A DNA stretch of 64,000 nucleotides from Alphaproteobacteria bacterium (GCA_022826665.1 JAJDUK010000047.1:1-64000); one strand, 5' to 3'. Shown: positions 1 through 8,271, counted from the first letter of the stretch. Made by a program: numbers and translations. The notes: a model not told the origin generated them from the letters alone.

Positions 1-39
1 CCTGAGGCCGAGTTCGGACAACTCGGGGAGCGGTGTCAT
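1..39 (-). CDS. 5' end of an unidentified gene, cut by the window edge
   Basis: An ATG at 37-39 read leftward is preceded by a GGAGG ribosome-binding sequence at good spacing and opens a frame starting MTPLPELSELGLR before the window ends. Thirteen residues are too few to assign a family. A 10-bp perfect inverted repeat sits directly upstream (50-78), so an autoregulated regulator is possible, but that is inference only. It could also simply be the next gene downstream of the luciferase-fold oxidoreductase at 121-1068. Confidence 0.35.
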   Translation of the reverse strand, partial: MTPLPELSELGLR

Positions 40-49
40 CGGGGCCTCC

Positions 50-78
50 GTTCTGACAGCCGAATACACTGTCAGAAC
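50..78. promoter_or_regulatory. Perfect 10-bp inverted repeat, probable operator
   Basis: GTTCTGACAG at 50-59 is repeated as its exact reverse complement at 69-78, with a 9-bp spacer. It lies just upstream of the ribosome-binding site of the leftward partial gene and downstream of the stop at 121. The size, symmetry and position suit the operator of a dimeric helix-turn-helix repressor such as TetR or MarR. No T-run follows, so a terminator is less likely. Confidence 0.5.
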
Positions 79-120
79 AATACCCGAAAACGACCGCAGA
101 CCACACACTTCGTTCAAATC

Positions 121-1068
121 TCACAATCTCGACGTACACCCGGCCGCTTCCAGCGCCTTGATCTTTTCAATGTGGGCCTCGGCCGGGCCGATCAGGCAGA
201 AGGATTCGGTGATGGCGTCGGTGACGTAGTGCACGTTGTCGGAGCCCGCGACCGCGTGCTTCTGATAGTCGTAACCCTCGTCCGCGCCGCGCCCTTGGCG
301 CGCGGCGATGAACGCGGTCAGGCTCTCCGGCACCAGGTCCGTATCCGCACCGTGGCGCTCCACGATGTCGGCGACATGGTTGCCGACCACGGCGGGGAAC
401 CAGCTGGTTTGGGCGATGGCGGTCTCCCGGTCGCCGATCCAGGCCGGCGCGCAGGAGAGCACGCGGTATCCGGCCGCATCGAGGCCGGCCGCCTTGCGCG
501 CCGCGAGTGCTTGGCTAGCCATCCACTGGCAGAGCCCCGGATCGGCCAGCTGGATCACCAGCCCGTCCCCGTGCGTGCCGGCGGCGGCGAGCGCACGCGG
601 CCCGTAGGCCGCGATCCAGACGGGCAACTCGTAGGGATCGGCCCAGTCGAGCTGAACCGTCCCCCTGGCGCCGTCGTACTCGCACGCCTCGCCCCGCAAC
701 ATGGTGCGGAGCGCATCGCAGTATTCAGTGAGCGTCTGGACTGTCGCGGGCCGGTGCCCCATGACGCGCACCGAGCTGTCGCCCCGGCCCACCGCCACGT
801 CGACCCGGCCGTCGCCAAGCTGAACCAGCCGCGCGAAGATGCTGGCGGCGACCGACCAGTCGCGCACCCTGGGGTTGGTGACCAGCGGGCCCACCCGAAT
901 ACGGCGCGTGTGATCGAGGCAGACTGCCATCTGGGTGTAGACGTCGGACCACAGGATGTGCGAATCCGCGAACCACATGTAGTCGAAGCCGGCGGCCTCG
1001 GCTTGATGGGCAAGCGCGACCGTGCGGCGCACGTCGAGGTCGCCCTTGATACTGATGCCCAGTTCCAT
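121..1068 (-). CDS. LLM-class (luciferase-like) flavin/F420-type oxidoreductase, short C-terminus
   Basis: A 315-residue luciferase-like TIM-barrel oxidoreductase. The N-terminus MELGISIKGD, the segment HTRRIRVGPLVTNP, the GRGDSS motif and the PVWIAAYGP stretch match the family annotated as F420-dependent or LLM-class oxidoreductases. The ATG at 1068 is chosen because GGGGAGGG lies 5-6 bases upstream and family members begin with this motif; the longer frame adds 26 arginine-rich residues. The protein ends at LEAAGCTSRL, where relatives usually continue another 20-30 residues into a final strand and helix, so the C-terminus looks truncated. Cofactor (FMN or F420) and substrate cannot be told from sequence. 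It is divergent from the second luciferase-fold gene at 1224. Confidence 0.8.
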   Translation of the reverse strand: MELGISIKGDLDVRRTVALAHQAEAAGFDYMWFADSHILWSDVYTQMAVCLDHTRRIRVGPLVTNPRVRDWSVAASIFARLVQLGDGRVDVAVGRGDSSVRVMGHRPATVQTLTEYCDALRTMLRGEACEYDGARGTVQLDWADPYELPVWIAAYGPRALAAAGTHGDGLVIQLADPGLCQWMASQALAARKAAGLDAAGYRVLSCAPAWIGDRETAIAQTSWFPAVVGNHVADIVERHGADTDLVPESLTAFIAARQGRGADEGYDYQKHAVAGSDNVHYVTDAITESFCLIGPAEAHIEKIKALEAAGCTSRL

Positions 1069-1223
1069 GATGCCCTCCCCGGCCAAGCCGGCAGGATGGC
1101 ACAGTCGCGGTCGGCCCGCCACGCGCCGGGCCGGCACGTCTGCCAAACGCCCGCCCGCCGTGCTAAACCCCCGTGCCAGGGGCGCCCGGCGCCGCCTCCC
1201 GGTCCCAGCGAGCGACGGCGAGC

Positions 1224-2558
1224 ATGAGCAAGCGGCAGATGGTCCTGGTAGGCTTCCTCCAGGCGCAGAACTGCTCCAACTACCCGGCGTCCTGGCGTCA
1301 CCCGGAGTCCGCCACGGATTTCCTCACCGCCGATTACTACCAGCGCATCGCGCGCATCCTGGAGGCCGGCAAGTTCCATCTCGCCTTCTTCGACGACCGC
1401 CTCGCGCTGCCGGACATTTACGGCGGCGACCATGCCGAGGCGGTGCGCAACGGGGTGCGGGTGGTCAAGATGGACCCGATCCCGATCCTCACCCTGATGG
1501 GGGCGGCGACCACGCGGCTCGGGCTGGGCGCGACCTGCTCGACCACCTACTACCAGCCGTTCCACGTGGCCCGCATGTTCTCCACCCTCGATCACATGAG
1601 CGGCGGCCGGGCGGCCTGGAACGTGGTCACGTCGCTCAACGATTCCGAGGCCGCGAACTACGGCGCGGACAGGGTGATCGAGCACAACGAGCGCTACGAC
1701 CGCGCCGACGAGTTCATGGAGGTGGTGCTCGGCCACTGGGACGCGTGGGACGAGGACGCCATCGTCCTCGACAAGGAGCGGAACGTCTTCGCCGACCCGG
1801 CGGGCGTGCATCGGCTCGACCACGCGGGCCGCTTTCTGCGCTCGCGCGGGCCGTTCACCGTGCCGCGCACGCCGCAAGGGCGGCCCATCGTGATCCAGGC
1901 CGGGCAGAGCGGGCGCGGGCGGCAGTTCGCAGCCCGTTGGGCCGACGTGATCTTCGCCATCTATCCCACCCTGGAGTTCGGCCGGAAGGCCTACGCGGCG
2001 ACCCGCGATGCCGCGGTTGCAGCCGGCCGCGAGCCGGACTCCTGCCGCGTGGCGCCGGCGGCCTACGTCACGGTCGCGGAGAGCCAGGCGGAGGCGGAGG
2101 AGAAGGCCGCCTTCATCGCCGGCCTCGCCCAGCCCATCGACACGCTGGCGCTGCTCTCGGAGGCGCTCAACTACGACTTCGCGACCAAGCCCGCTGGCGA
2201 GCCCTTCACCGACGAGGAGATGGCGTCCATCAGCGGCCTGCAGGCGATCCGCGATCGGGTCGTGACGTTGAGCGGCAATCCGCACCCGACGGTCGAGGAC
2301 TTCGTGACCTACAGCCGGCGCGGCACGGTGAACGAGATGCCCCATTTCGTGGGCACGCCAGCGGCGGTCGCCGATCAGATGGCGGCATGGTTCGAGGGCG
2401 GGGCCTGCGACGGCTTCGTCCTCGCCGCGACCCACATGCCGGGCGCCTACGAGGATGTCGCACGCCTCGTGGTGCCCGAGCTACAGCGGCGCGGCATCTA
2501 CCACGAGGACTATGCCGGGCCGACGCTTAGGGAGAATTTGGGCCTGCTCCCGGCCTGA
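1224..2558 (+). CDS. NtaA/SnaA/DszA-type FMNH2-dependent monooxygenase
   Basis: A 444-residue luciferase-fold monooxygenase of the nitrilotriacetate / dibenzothiophene-sulfone monooxygenase family. Family landmarks are the early SWRHPES segment, HLAFFDDRLALPD, the GLGATCSTTYYQPFHVAR strand, GGRAAWNVVTS, and a late IQAGQSGRGRQFAARWAD phosphate-binding stretch. Such enzymes oxidise amines, sulfones or sulfonates with FMNH2 from a separate reductase; none is encoded nearby. The ATG at 1224 gives the usual N-terminus (MSKRQMVLVGF); the frame opens earlier but that extension is low-complexity. The ribosome-binding site is weak. It diverges from the LLM gene across about 155 bp. Confidence 0.85.
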   Translation: MSKRQMVLVGFLQAQNCSNYPASWRHPESATDFLTADYYQRIARILEAGKFHLAFFDDRLALPDIYGGDHAEAVRNGVRVVKMDPIPILTLMGAATTRLGLGATCSTTYYQPFHVARMFSTLDHMSGGRAAWNVVTSLNDSEAANYGADRVIEHNERYDRADEFMEVVLGHWDAWDEDAIVLDKERNVFADPAGVHRLDHAGRFLRSRGPFTVPRTPQGRPIVIQAGQSGRGRQFAARWADVIFAIYPTLEFGRKAYAATRDAAVAAGREPDSCRVAPAAYVTVAESQAEAEEKAAFIAGLAQPIDTLALLSEALNYDFATKPAGEPFTDEEMASISGLQAIRDRVVTLSGNPHPTVEDFVTYSRRGTVNEMPHFVGTPAAVADQMAAWFEGGACDGFVLAATHMPGAYEDVARLVVPELQRRGIYHEDYAGPTLRENLGLLPA

Positions 2559-2640
2559 CCGCATCTCCGCGCGGGTTGCACTATCGTGAGCGGGTCCAAC
2601 GGATTTAGACTGCTCGCTTGCGGACTATAGGGAGACTCTT

Positions 2641-3447
2641 ATGAGCACGAAGCTGCGCTACCTCCATCACCCCGCGTCCCAGCCGTGCCGCTCGGCGCGT
2701 CAGTTCATGGTCGAGAACGACATCGAGTTCGAGGACGAGGTCGTCGACATCACCACGAACATCAACGAGACCCAAGAGTTCAGGGACACCTACAACCCCA
2801 CCGGGCAGGTTCCGATCCTCGTCGATGGCGACTTCACCGTGTGGGAGAACGTGGCCATCGGGCGCTACTTGAACGAGAAGTTCGAATGCCCCAGCCACTG
2901 GTTTGGGCGGACCCTGCGCGAGCGCTCGCTGATCAACCAGTACGTGCAGTGGTACGCGTACACGCTGCGCCTCGGCGGCGGTGCGTTCCACTGGACCATC
3001 TTCGCCCCGTTCATCTACGGCGAGGACAAGGACTTCACTGCCGAGCGCCGGAAGGGCTACCACGTTCTCTATGAATCGCTGGCGGTCATGGAGGACTACT
3101 GGCTCAAGGACCGCGACTACGTGTGCGGCGACGAGGTCAGCTATGCCGATCTTGCCGGATTTCACGAGATGGTTTCCCACCACGCCGGCAAGATTATTCC
3201 CGACAAGGTTTGGGACAAGCACCCTCGCGTCACGGCGTGGTTCGAGAGGATGTCCGAGCGCCCGGCCAGCAAGGCAGTGAGCGAGTGGCAATACAACGCC
3301 GTCGGCGCAATTCTCGCAGGCGAGCTCAAGGTCGAGTTCAGCCGCAGGACCGCCGTGCTGAAGGGCACCGAGGCCTACGGCGGCCACAACCACGGCATCC
3401 CGCACCTGGGCGAGGACGAAGACTACATCGCGCAGGTCGAGGCTTAG
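2641..3447 (+). CDS. Glutathione S-transferase family protein, theta-like
   Basis: A 268-residue GST. The thioredoxin-like N-terminal domain contains HHPASQPCRSARQF, where the Ser of the SQPCRS motif is the expected glutathione-activating residue of theta-class enzymes. NPTGQVPILVDG carries the cis-proline and WENVAIGRYL the glutathione-contacting region. An all-helical C-terminal domain with CGDEVSYADLAGF follows. GGGAG lies just upstream of the ATG. It sits between two oxidative genes on the same strand, so it may conjugate or remove glutathione from an electrophilic intermediate; that role is inferred. About 40 residues follow the usual GST domain end and end acidic. Confidence 0.85.
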   Translation: MSTKLRYLHHPASQPCRSARQFMVENDIEFEDEVVDITTNINETQEFRDTYNPTGQVPILVDGDFTVWENVAIGRYLNEKFECPSHWFGRTLRERSLINQYVQWYAYTLRLGGGAFHWTIFAPFIYGEDKDFTAERRKGYHVLYESLAVMEDYWLKDRDYVCGDEVSYADLAGFHEMVSHHAGKIIPDKVWDKHPRVTAWFERMSERPASKAVSEWQYNAVGAILAGELKVEFSRRTAVLKGTEAYGGHNHGIPHLGEDEDYIAQVEA

Positions 3448-3477
3448 GCCGCAACCACGCGTTATATTGAGAGACAA

Positions 3478-3544
3478 GGGGGCGCCCGCCTCGTCGGCAG
3501 GGCTTTATCCAAAGTCCGCTGCCGACCAGCGTCGGAGCGCCCCC
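3478..3544. terminator. Long nested inverted repeat after the GST gene
   Basis: GGGGGCGC (3478-3485) pairs with GCGCCCCC (3537-3544). Inside it GTCGGCAG (3493-3500) pairs with CTGCCGAC (3519-3526), and a CTTT/AAAG pair closes the tip. The RNA would fold into one long interrupted hairpin of about 67 nt between the GST stop and the CmcJ-like start. There is no U-run, so it may be a terminator, an attenuating leader, or a REP-like palindrome. Confidence 0.45.
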
Positions 3545-3561
3545 ATGTGCCCAGGGAACGT

Positions 3562-4563
3562 ATGCCCATGAATCTGGCGGTCAAAGCCCAGGCCGACGCG
3601 GTGCGTACCGGAGAGTTCACCTACCTGGCGTCTTCGGTAGAGAGCTCGCTCTACGGCAACGGCAAGGTGTTCATGCGCCGGGACAGCGACGGCAACGACA
3701 GCCCGTGGGAAGGCACCGATCTGGAGAAGCGACAGATGGCGGTTCGTGACGCGCGCTGTCTGACAGGGGCGCAGCGCCACACGCTCGATGCCAATGGTTT
3801 CGAACTGGTCGAACGCCCCATGGAGAGTCCGGCTATCGACTTCTTCGACCATGACCAGATCGTGCGCCGCTATTACCCACACTGCGCCGCTGCCGTTCAA
3901 GACGAGACGGGCGCCCGTATTGTCGCCGCCTTCGACCACAATATCCGCTCGGTCTCCGGCAATCGCAGCGGGCGCCGCATCGAGGGCGGGCAGCAGGTGC
4001 AGCCGCCGATCCACATGGTGCACGGCGACTACACGTTGACCAGCGGACCGCGCCGCCTACGCGATCTGGCAAAGGCGCCGACCGGCAACGACACCTATCG
4101 CACGGCGCTGGCCCAGGGAGAGTCGCTCCTTGATGAGACGGATGTGGCGCGCGCTCTGGGGGAAGGCCGCTTTGCCATCATCAACCTCTGGCGCAACATC
4201 GCCCCGGAGCCCGTGGCGACCGAACCGCTCGGACTCTGCGATGCAGCCACCGTGCATCCCGACGATCTCGTGGTCTTCGAGGTCTTCTACAGCGACCGCA
4301 CCGGCGAGAATTACCTCGCGAAGCACGCCGAGAATCATCGTTGGTATTGCTATCCCGCGCTCACCCGCGACGAAGCGCTGCTGATCAAACAATGGGATTC
4401 TGCCGGCGGGATGGCGCGCTCACAGGGCGCACACGCCGATTCCGAGAGCCCGGACACGCCCTGCACCTTCAGCTTCCACAGCGCCTTCGCCGACCCGACG
4501 ACGGCGTCGGATGCCCCCGATCGCTGGAGCATCGAGGTGCGCTGCGTCGCGCTTTACGGTTAG
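3562..4563 (+). CDS. CmcJ/NvfI-family oxidoreductase (methyltransferase/hydroxylase-annotated family)
   Basis: A 333-residue protein of the CmcJ/NvfI (AsaB-like) family, whose relatives act in cephamycin and fungal natural-product oxidation. Recognisable landmarks are PPIHMVHGDYT, INLWRNI, LGLCDA, ENHRWYCYPALTRDEALLIKQWDS and FSFHSAFADP. The histidines in VHGDYT and FHSAF are conserved in the family and may bind metal. The exact reaction of bacterial members is mostly unknown. The ATG at 3562 is preferred because AGGGAA precedes it by 4-5 bases; GTG at 3547 and ATG at 3568 are alternatives. It follows the GST gene and the hairpin at 3478-3544. Confidence 0.75.
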   Translation: MPMNLAVKAQADAVRTGEFTYLASSVESSLYGNGKVFMRRDSDGNDSPWEGTDLEKRQMAVRDARCLTGAQRHTLDANGFELVERPMESPAIDFFDHDQIVRRYYPHCAAAVQDETGARIVAAFDHNIRSVSGNRSGRRIEGGQQVQPPIHMVHGDYTLTSGPRRLRDLAKAPTGNDTYRTALAQGESLLDETDVARALGEGRFAIINLWRNIAPEPVATEPLGLCDAATVHPDDLVVFEVFYSDRTGENYLAKHAENHRWYCYPALTRDEALLIKQWDSAGGMARSQGAHADSESPDTPCTFSFHSAFADPTTASDAPDRWSIEVRCVALYG

Positions 4564-4619
4564 TTGCTCTCCGTATCCGGCCGGTCCCGGTTAGACCCGG
4601 ATCGAGCTATGATCGCCCG

Positions 4620-6086
4620 ATGGATGTGAAGGACGGTGCCGCGCATTTGCGCGCGCTCGACAAGGACCGGGAAGTCTATCTCGACGGTGAGTTGATCACG
4701 CGCGTCGCCGACCATCCGGCTTTCGCCTCCGCCTGTCGCTCGGCCGCCGCCCTCTACGACTTCCAGGCCGCCGCCGAAAACGTCGAGCGCATGACCTTCG
4801 AGACCGAGACCGGCCGCCGCGCGAACCGCGCCTGGCAGATGCCGCGCAGCTACACTGAGCTGGTCGCCAGGCGCGAAGCGCTCACCGCCTGGGCCGAGCT
4901 TCATGCGGGCTTCCTCGGCCGCTCGCCCGATCACCTCGCCTCCTCCATCGCGGGCCAGGCGATCGGGATCGAGGTCTTCGAGCGCCACGGCGCGCGCCAC
5001 GCTCAGGCGCTCCGCGACTACTACGCCTACGCACGCGACAACGACCTTTACCTCACCTACGTCATCATCAACCCGCAGGGCGACCGCTCCAAGGCGTGGG
5101 GCGAGCAGGAAAGCGAAGAGATGACCATGCGGGCCGTCGACGAGGACGCGGAGGGCGTGACCGTGCGCGGCGCCAAGATGCTCGGCACGGGCTCGGTCAT
5201 GGCCGAGGAGATTCTGGTTGCGAACCTGCAACCGTTGCAGCCGGGGGAGGAGCGCTTCGCCATCTCCTTCGCGCTGCCGCTCGATACCCGTGGCCTCAAG
5301 GTGCTCTCGCGCAAGAGCTACGAGGCAAGCGCCGTTAGCGCCTGGGACAATCCGCTCTCCCACCGCTTCGACGAGAACGATTCCGTCGTCTATTTCGATG
5401 ACGTGAAGGTGCCGTGGGAGCGGATCTTCGTCTTCGGCGACACGGACATGTGCCGGGCGCAGTTCCACGACACGCCGGGGCACGTCTTCCAGAACTACCA
5501 GTCGCAGATCCGCCTGGTGGTGAAGCTCAAATTCCTGCTGGCGGTTGCGCGCCGCATCGCCGAGACCATCGGCACCGCCAAGATGCCGCCGGTAATGGGG
5601 CAACTCGGCGAGATGGCCTCCGAGGTCGCGGCCGTGGAAGGGCTGCTCTACGGCATGGAGAGCGCGGGCGGCATGATCGGCGAGCACTACGTGCCCAATG
5701 CGAGCATGATGTATGCAGCCCAGGTCCAGACCCAGGCCCTCTACCCCCGCCTGATCGACGGGGTTCGCTCTCTCGCGGGCGGCAGCCTGATCATGCTGCC
5801 GTCGTCGGCGGCGGACCTGGAGAACTCGGACATCGCGCCCCTGATCGAGCGCACCCAGGTTTCCTCGCGACCCGGCGAGGGTGCTGCCGAGCGGATGGCG
5901 CTGATGAAGCTTGCCTGGGACGCGGTGGGCTCCGAGTTCGCCGGCCGCCACACCCAGTACGAGATGTTCTACGCGGGCGCCAAGTTCGTCACCACCGCGC
6001 ACTGCTTCAGGCGCTACGACTGGGCCGGCGCCGATCGCATCCTGGAGGGGCTGATGGCCGGCAACGAGGGCCCCGGCGCGCCGTGA
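4620..6086 (+). CDS. HpaB-family (4-hydroxyphenylacetate 3-monooxygenase-like) flavin hydroxylase
   Basis: A 488-residue member of the two-component flavin hydroxylase family that includes HpaB, chlorophenol and pyrrole-2-carboxylate monooxygenases. Evidence includes the N-terminal SYTELVARREALTAWAELH segment, LYLTYVIINPQGDRSKAW, the GAKMLGTGSVMAEEILVAN strand, YFDDVKVPWERIF and the helical C-terminus with SLAGGSLIMLPSS. Such enzymes use FADH2 supplied by a reductase, which is not nearby. ATG at 4620 gives a family-typical start; the open frame runs 93 codons further upstream through the preceding gene. Its stop overlaps the next start by 4 bp (GTGA), so it is very probably co-translated with the enamidase-like gene. 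Confidence 0.85.
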   Translation: MDVKDGAAHLRALDKDREVYLDGELITRVADHPAFASACRSAAALYDFQAAAENVERMTFETETGRRANRAWQMPRSYTELVARREALTAWAELHAGFLGRSPDHLASSIAGQAIGIEVFERHGARHAQALRDYYAYARDNDLYLTYVIINPQGDRSKAWGEQESEEMTMRAVDEDAEGVTVRGAKMLGTGSVMAEEILVANLQPLQPGEERFAISFALPLDTRGLKVLSRKSYEASAVSAWDNPLSHRFDENDSVVYFDDVKVPWERIFVFGDTDMCRAQFHDTPGHVFQNYQSQIRLVVKLKFLLAVARRIAETIGTAKMPPVMGQLGEMASEVAAVEGLLYGMESAGGMIGEHYVPNASMMYAAQVQTQALYPRLIDGVRSLAGGSLIMLPSSAADLENSDIAPLIERTQVSSRPGEGAAERMALMKLAWDAVGSEFAGRHTQYEMFYAGAKFVTTAHCFRRYDWAGADRILEGLMAGNEGPGAP

Positions 6087-7270
6087 GGGTCGGCGTCGTC
6101 AATCTCGGCGCCATCGTCTCCGGCGACTGGCGCGAGCCCTTCGTCGAAGGCGATGCCCTCGTCGCGGCCGACGGCATCCTGGAAGCCGTCGGCCAGGTGC
6201 CGCCTGCCGCCCTCGACGCTTGCGAGATCGTGATCGACGCGGGCGGGGCGACCGCGATTCCGGGGCTGATCGATTCCCAGGTCCACGTCACCTTCGGCGA
6301 CTTCACGCCGCGCCAGAACACAGTGGGCTACCTCACGAGCTACGTCCACGGCGGCACCACCACGGCGATCTCCGCCTCCGAGGTGCACGTGCCGGGCCGG
6401 CCGAAGGACCCCGCCGGGGTCAAGGCGCTGGCGGTCGCGGCCTTCAAGTGCTTCGAGCACTACCGGCCGGGGGGCATGCGCGTGCACGGCGGCTCCATCA
6501 TCCTGGAGCCGGGGCTGACCCGCGCGGATTTCGACGACGTGCACCGGGACGGCGTCTGGCTCGCCAAGGCCGGCTTCGGCGCGGTGGAGACGGCGCGGGA
6601 CTACGTGGCGCTGGTACGCCACGCCAGGGACGCCGGCCTGCTCACGACGCTACACACCGGCGGCGCCTCGATCCCCGGCTCCTTCCCCATCACCGGCGCG
6701 GACCTGATTGCCATCGACCCCACGGTCTCCTTCCACATCAACGGCGGTCCGGTCGCCATCGAGGACCGCTACTTCGAGCAGGTGGCGGCGGAGACCGGGA
6801 TCGCCATGCAGGTTTGCACCGCCGGCAACCTGCGCACCACGCTGCTTTGCGCCGAGATGGCGCGCAAGCATGACGCCTTCGACCGATTCTTGATTGCGAC
6901 CGATACGCCGACCGGCAGCGGCGTCATGCCGCTCGGCATGATCTACACCATGGTCCACATCGCATCGCTCGCGGGCTTCGATCCGACCTGGATGATCGCC
7001 GCCTCCACGGGGAACGTGGCCGAGATCTACGGGCTGAACAGCGGTTTCTTGCGGCCGGGGCGGGATGCGGACGTGGTCATCGTGGACGCCCCGCTCGGCG
7101 CCACCAAGCCGGATGCGCTGACGACCATGAGCAACGGCGACCCGGTCGCCATCGGCGCCGTGATCACCGATGGCATCCCCCGCTTCGTCGGCCGCAGCCG
7201 TAACACCCCGCCGACCACGCGGAAGGTCGCCGTCGCCCGCTGCGAGGTCCCGGCCTTCGATCCGTCGTAG
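6083..7270 (+). CDS. Enamidase-like amidohydrolase
   Basis: A 395-residue amidohydrolase-superfamily protein resembling, as far as I remember that sequence, enamidase from the anaerobic nicotinate pathway, which opens 6-oxo-tetrahydronicotinate by enamide hydrolysis. Shared features are NLGAIVSGD near the start, VPGRPKDPAGVKALA, MRVHGGSIILEPGLT, HTGGASIPGS, SFHINGGP, ATDTPTGSG and SRNTPP near the end. The usual first metal motif HxH reads Gln66-Val-His68 here (CAG codon), so one ligand is changed. It starts on GTG inside the HpaB-like stop (GTGA overlap). Together the pair suggests hydroxylation followed by ring or amide opening of an N-heterocycle; the substrate is unknown. Confidence 0.75.
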   Translation: MRVGVVNLGAIVSGDWREPFVEGDALVAADGILEAVGQVPPAALDACEIVIDAGGATAIPGLIDSQVHVTFGDFTPRQNTVGYLTSYVHGGTTTAISASEVHVPGRPKDPAGVKALAVAAFKCFEHYRPGGMRVHGGSIILEPGLTRADFDDVHRDGVWLAKAGFGAVETARDYVALVRHARDAGLLTTLHTGGASIPGSFPITGADLIAIDPTVSFHINGGPVAIEDRYFEQVAAETGIAMQVCTAGNLRTTLLCAEMARKHDAFDRFLIATDTPTGSGVMPLGMIYTMVHIASLAGFDPTWMIAASTGNVAEIYGLNSGFLRPGRDADVVIVDAPLGATKPDALTTMSNGDPVAIGAVITDGIPRFVGRSRNTPPTTRKVAVARCEVPAFDPS

Positions 7271-7369
7271 GCGCTCGCGCTGCGTCTGCGCGCGTTATCG
7301 TTAGTCTTGCCGGTAGCGACGTACGATGACATGGTGGCAGAACTTGAGTAGGCCAATTGGGGAGGTGCC

Positions 7370-7903
7370 ATGACCGAGTTTCGCCTTAACTGGGATAAGG
7401 CGCTCGAAGCGATCGTCTGGTTGGCGCACAGACAGCCAGACATAGATTTCTTTCACATTTCGAAAGTCCTCTATTACGCGGACAAAGCACACATTTTGCG
7501 CTACGGCCGACCGGTGACTGGCGATGTTTACATCGCCATGGCTCATGGCCCGGTGCCGTCCGGCGTCTACGATCTCCTGAAGATTGATCCGTTCTTGCCT
7601 GACGAACTGCTGAAAAAACTTGACGATGCGGTGGAGATCGACCCCCCGCACGTGCGCGCACGCCGCTTGGCGAACGAAGACGTTCTCTCTGGAAGCGATA
7701 TCGAGGTGCTGGAACAGGCTTGGGGGCGATACGCCAGTTTGCCATTCGGAGAGTTGAGCAAGCTATCCCACCAGGAGCGCGCTTATGTCGAGGCAAGCCC
7801 TAATGGCGCTATGGACGTAGAACTACTGGTGGATGAAGACGACCCCGACAGAGACGATCTCATGAAGGAAATCCGGGAAAAGGCTGCGTACGGAGTGCTG
7901 TAA
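7370..7903 (+). CDS. Panacea-domain (DUF4065, SocA-like) antitoxin
   Basis: A 177-residue Panacea-domain protein. The N-terminal helical segment DKALEAIVWLAH, ISKVLYYADKAHILRYGRPVTGD and the YIAMAHGPVPSGVYDLL motif are typical of this family, which includes Caulobacter SocA and many antitoxins. GGGGAGG lies just upstream of ATG. Its TAA shares a base with the ATG of the next gene (TAATG), the layout of a type II toxin-antitoxin pair. Base composition around it is lower in GC than neighbouring genes, consistent with horizontal acquisition. Confidence 0.8.
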   Translation: MTEFRLNWDKALEAIVWLAHRQPDIDFFHISKVLYYADKAHILRYGRPVTGDVYIAMAHGPVPSGVYDLLKIDPFLPDELLKKLDDAVEIDPPHVRARRLANEDVLSGSDIEVLEQAWGRYASLPFGELSKLSHQERAYVEASPNGAMDVELLVDEDDPDRDDLMKEIREKAAYGVL

Positions 7904-8271
7904 TGCCGCTATTCAGCGGCGATGTGTTATACGTTTGGTGCGACCGAATCTCCCCTCCTCACGACAAGTATTGCATTTGCGTGTCGCCGGAGGACCGTTG
8001 GTTCTTGTTCATCAACACCAAGCCGCCTCGAGCCAGGGAGGCTGCGGTTCTTATTCGCTCCTACGAGCTCGATTGCCTGGATCATAATTCCTACGTGGAC
8101 ACGTCATTCGTCTACATGTTGTCGGAGGACGAAATCGCTTCCGCGCTCGCGCGCAGAAACAGGCACAAGGGGCCGCTTAGCAACATGCTGAAGCTGCGAA
8201 TCAAAACGAACGTGCGCAACCATAACCTGTTACGGAAACAGCTTCGCGACGCGATTATGTACCGGCTTTAG
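7903..8271 (+). CDS. Probable toxin partner of the Panacea antitoxin
   Basis: A 122-residue basic protein translated from an ATG that overlaps the antitoxin stop by one base. It begins PLFSGDVLYVWCDRISPP followed by KYCICVSPEDRWFLFINT, a beta-rich layout reminiscent of PemK/MazF-like SH3-fold proteins, then a helical, Lys/Arg-rich C-terminus with NRHKGPLSN. I do not recognise a family with certainty. Position and size make it the toxin of the module; the mode of action is not visible. Confidence 0.6.
   Translation: MPLFSGDVLYVWCDRISPPHDKYCICVSPEDRWFLFINTKPPRAREAAVLIRSYELDCLDHNSYVDTSFVYMLSEDEIASALARRNRHKGPLSNMLKLRIKTNVRNHNLLRKQLRDAIMYRL

Noticed and set aside
1022-2530. Overlapping plus-strand frame of 502 codons around the NtaA-type gene
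   Set aside because: Arg/Ala-rich translation without family features; a shadow of the real frame.
2617-2640. ACTATAGGGAGA resembles the T7 promoter 3' half
   Set aside because: Only part of the consensus is present and no phage gene is near; the GGGAG serves as the ribosome-binding site.
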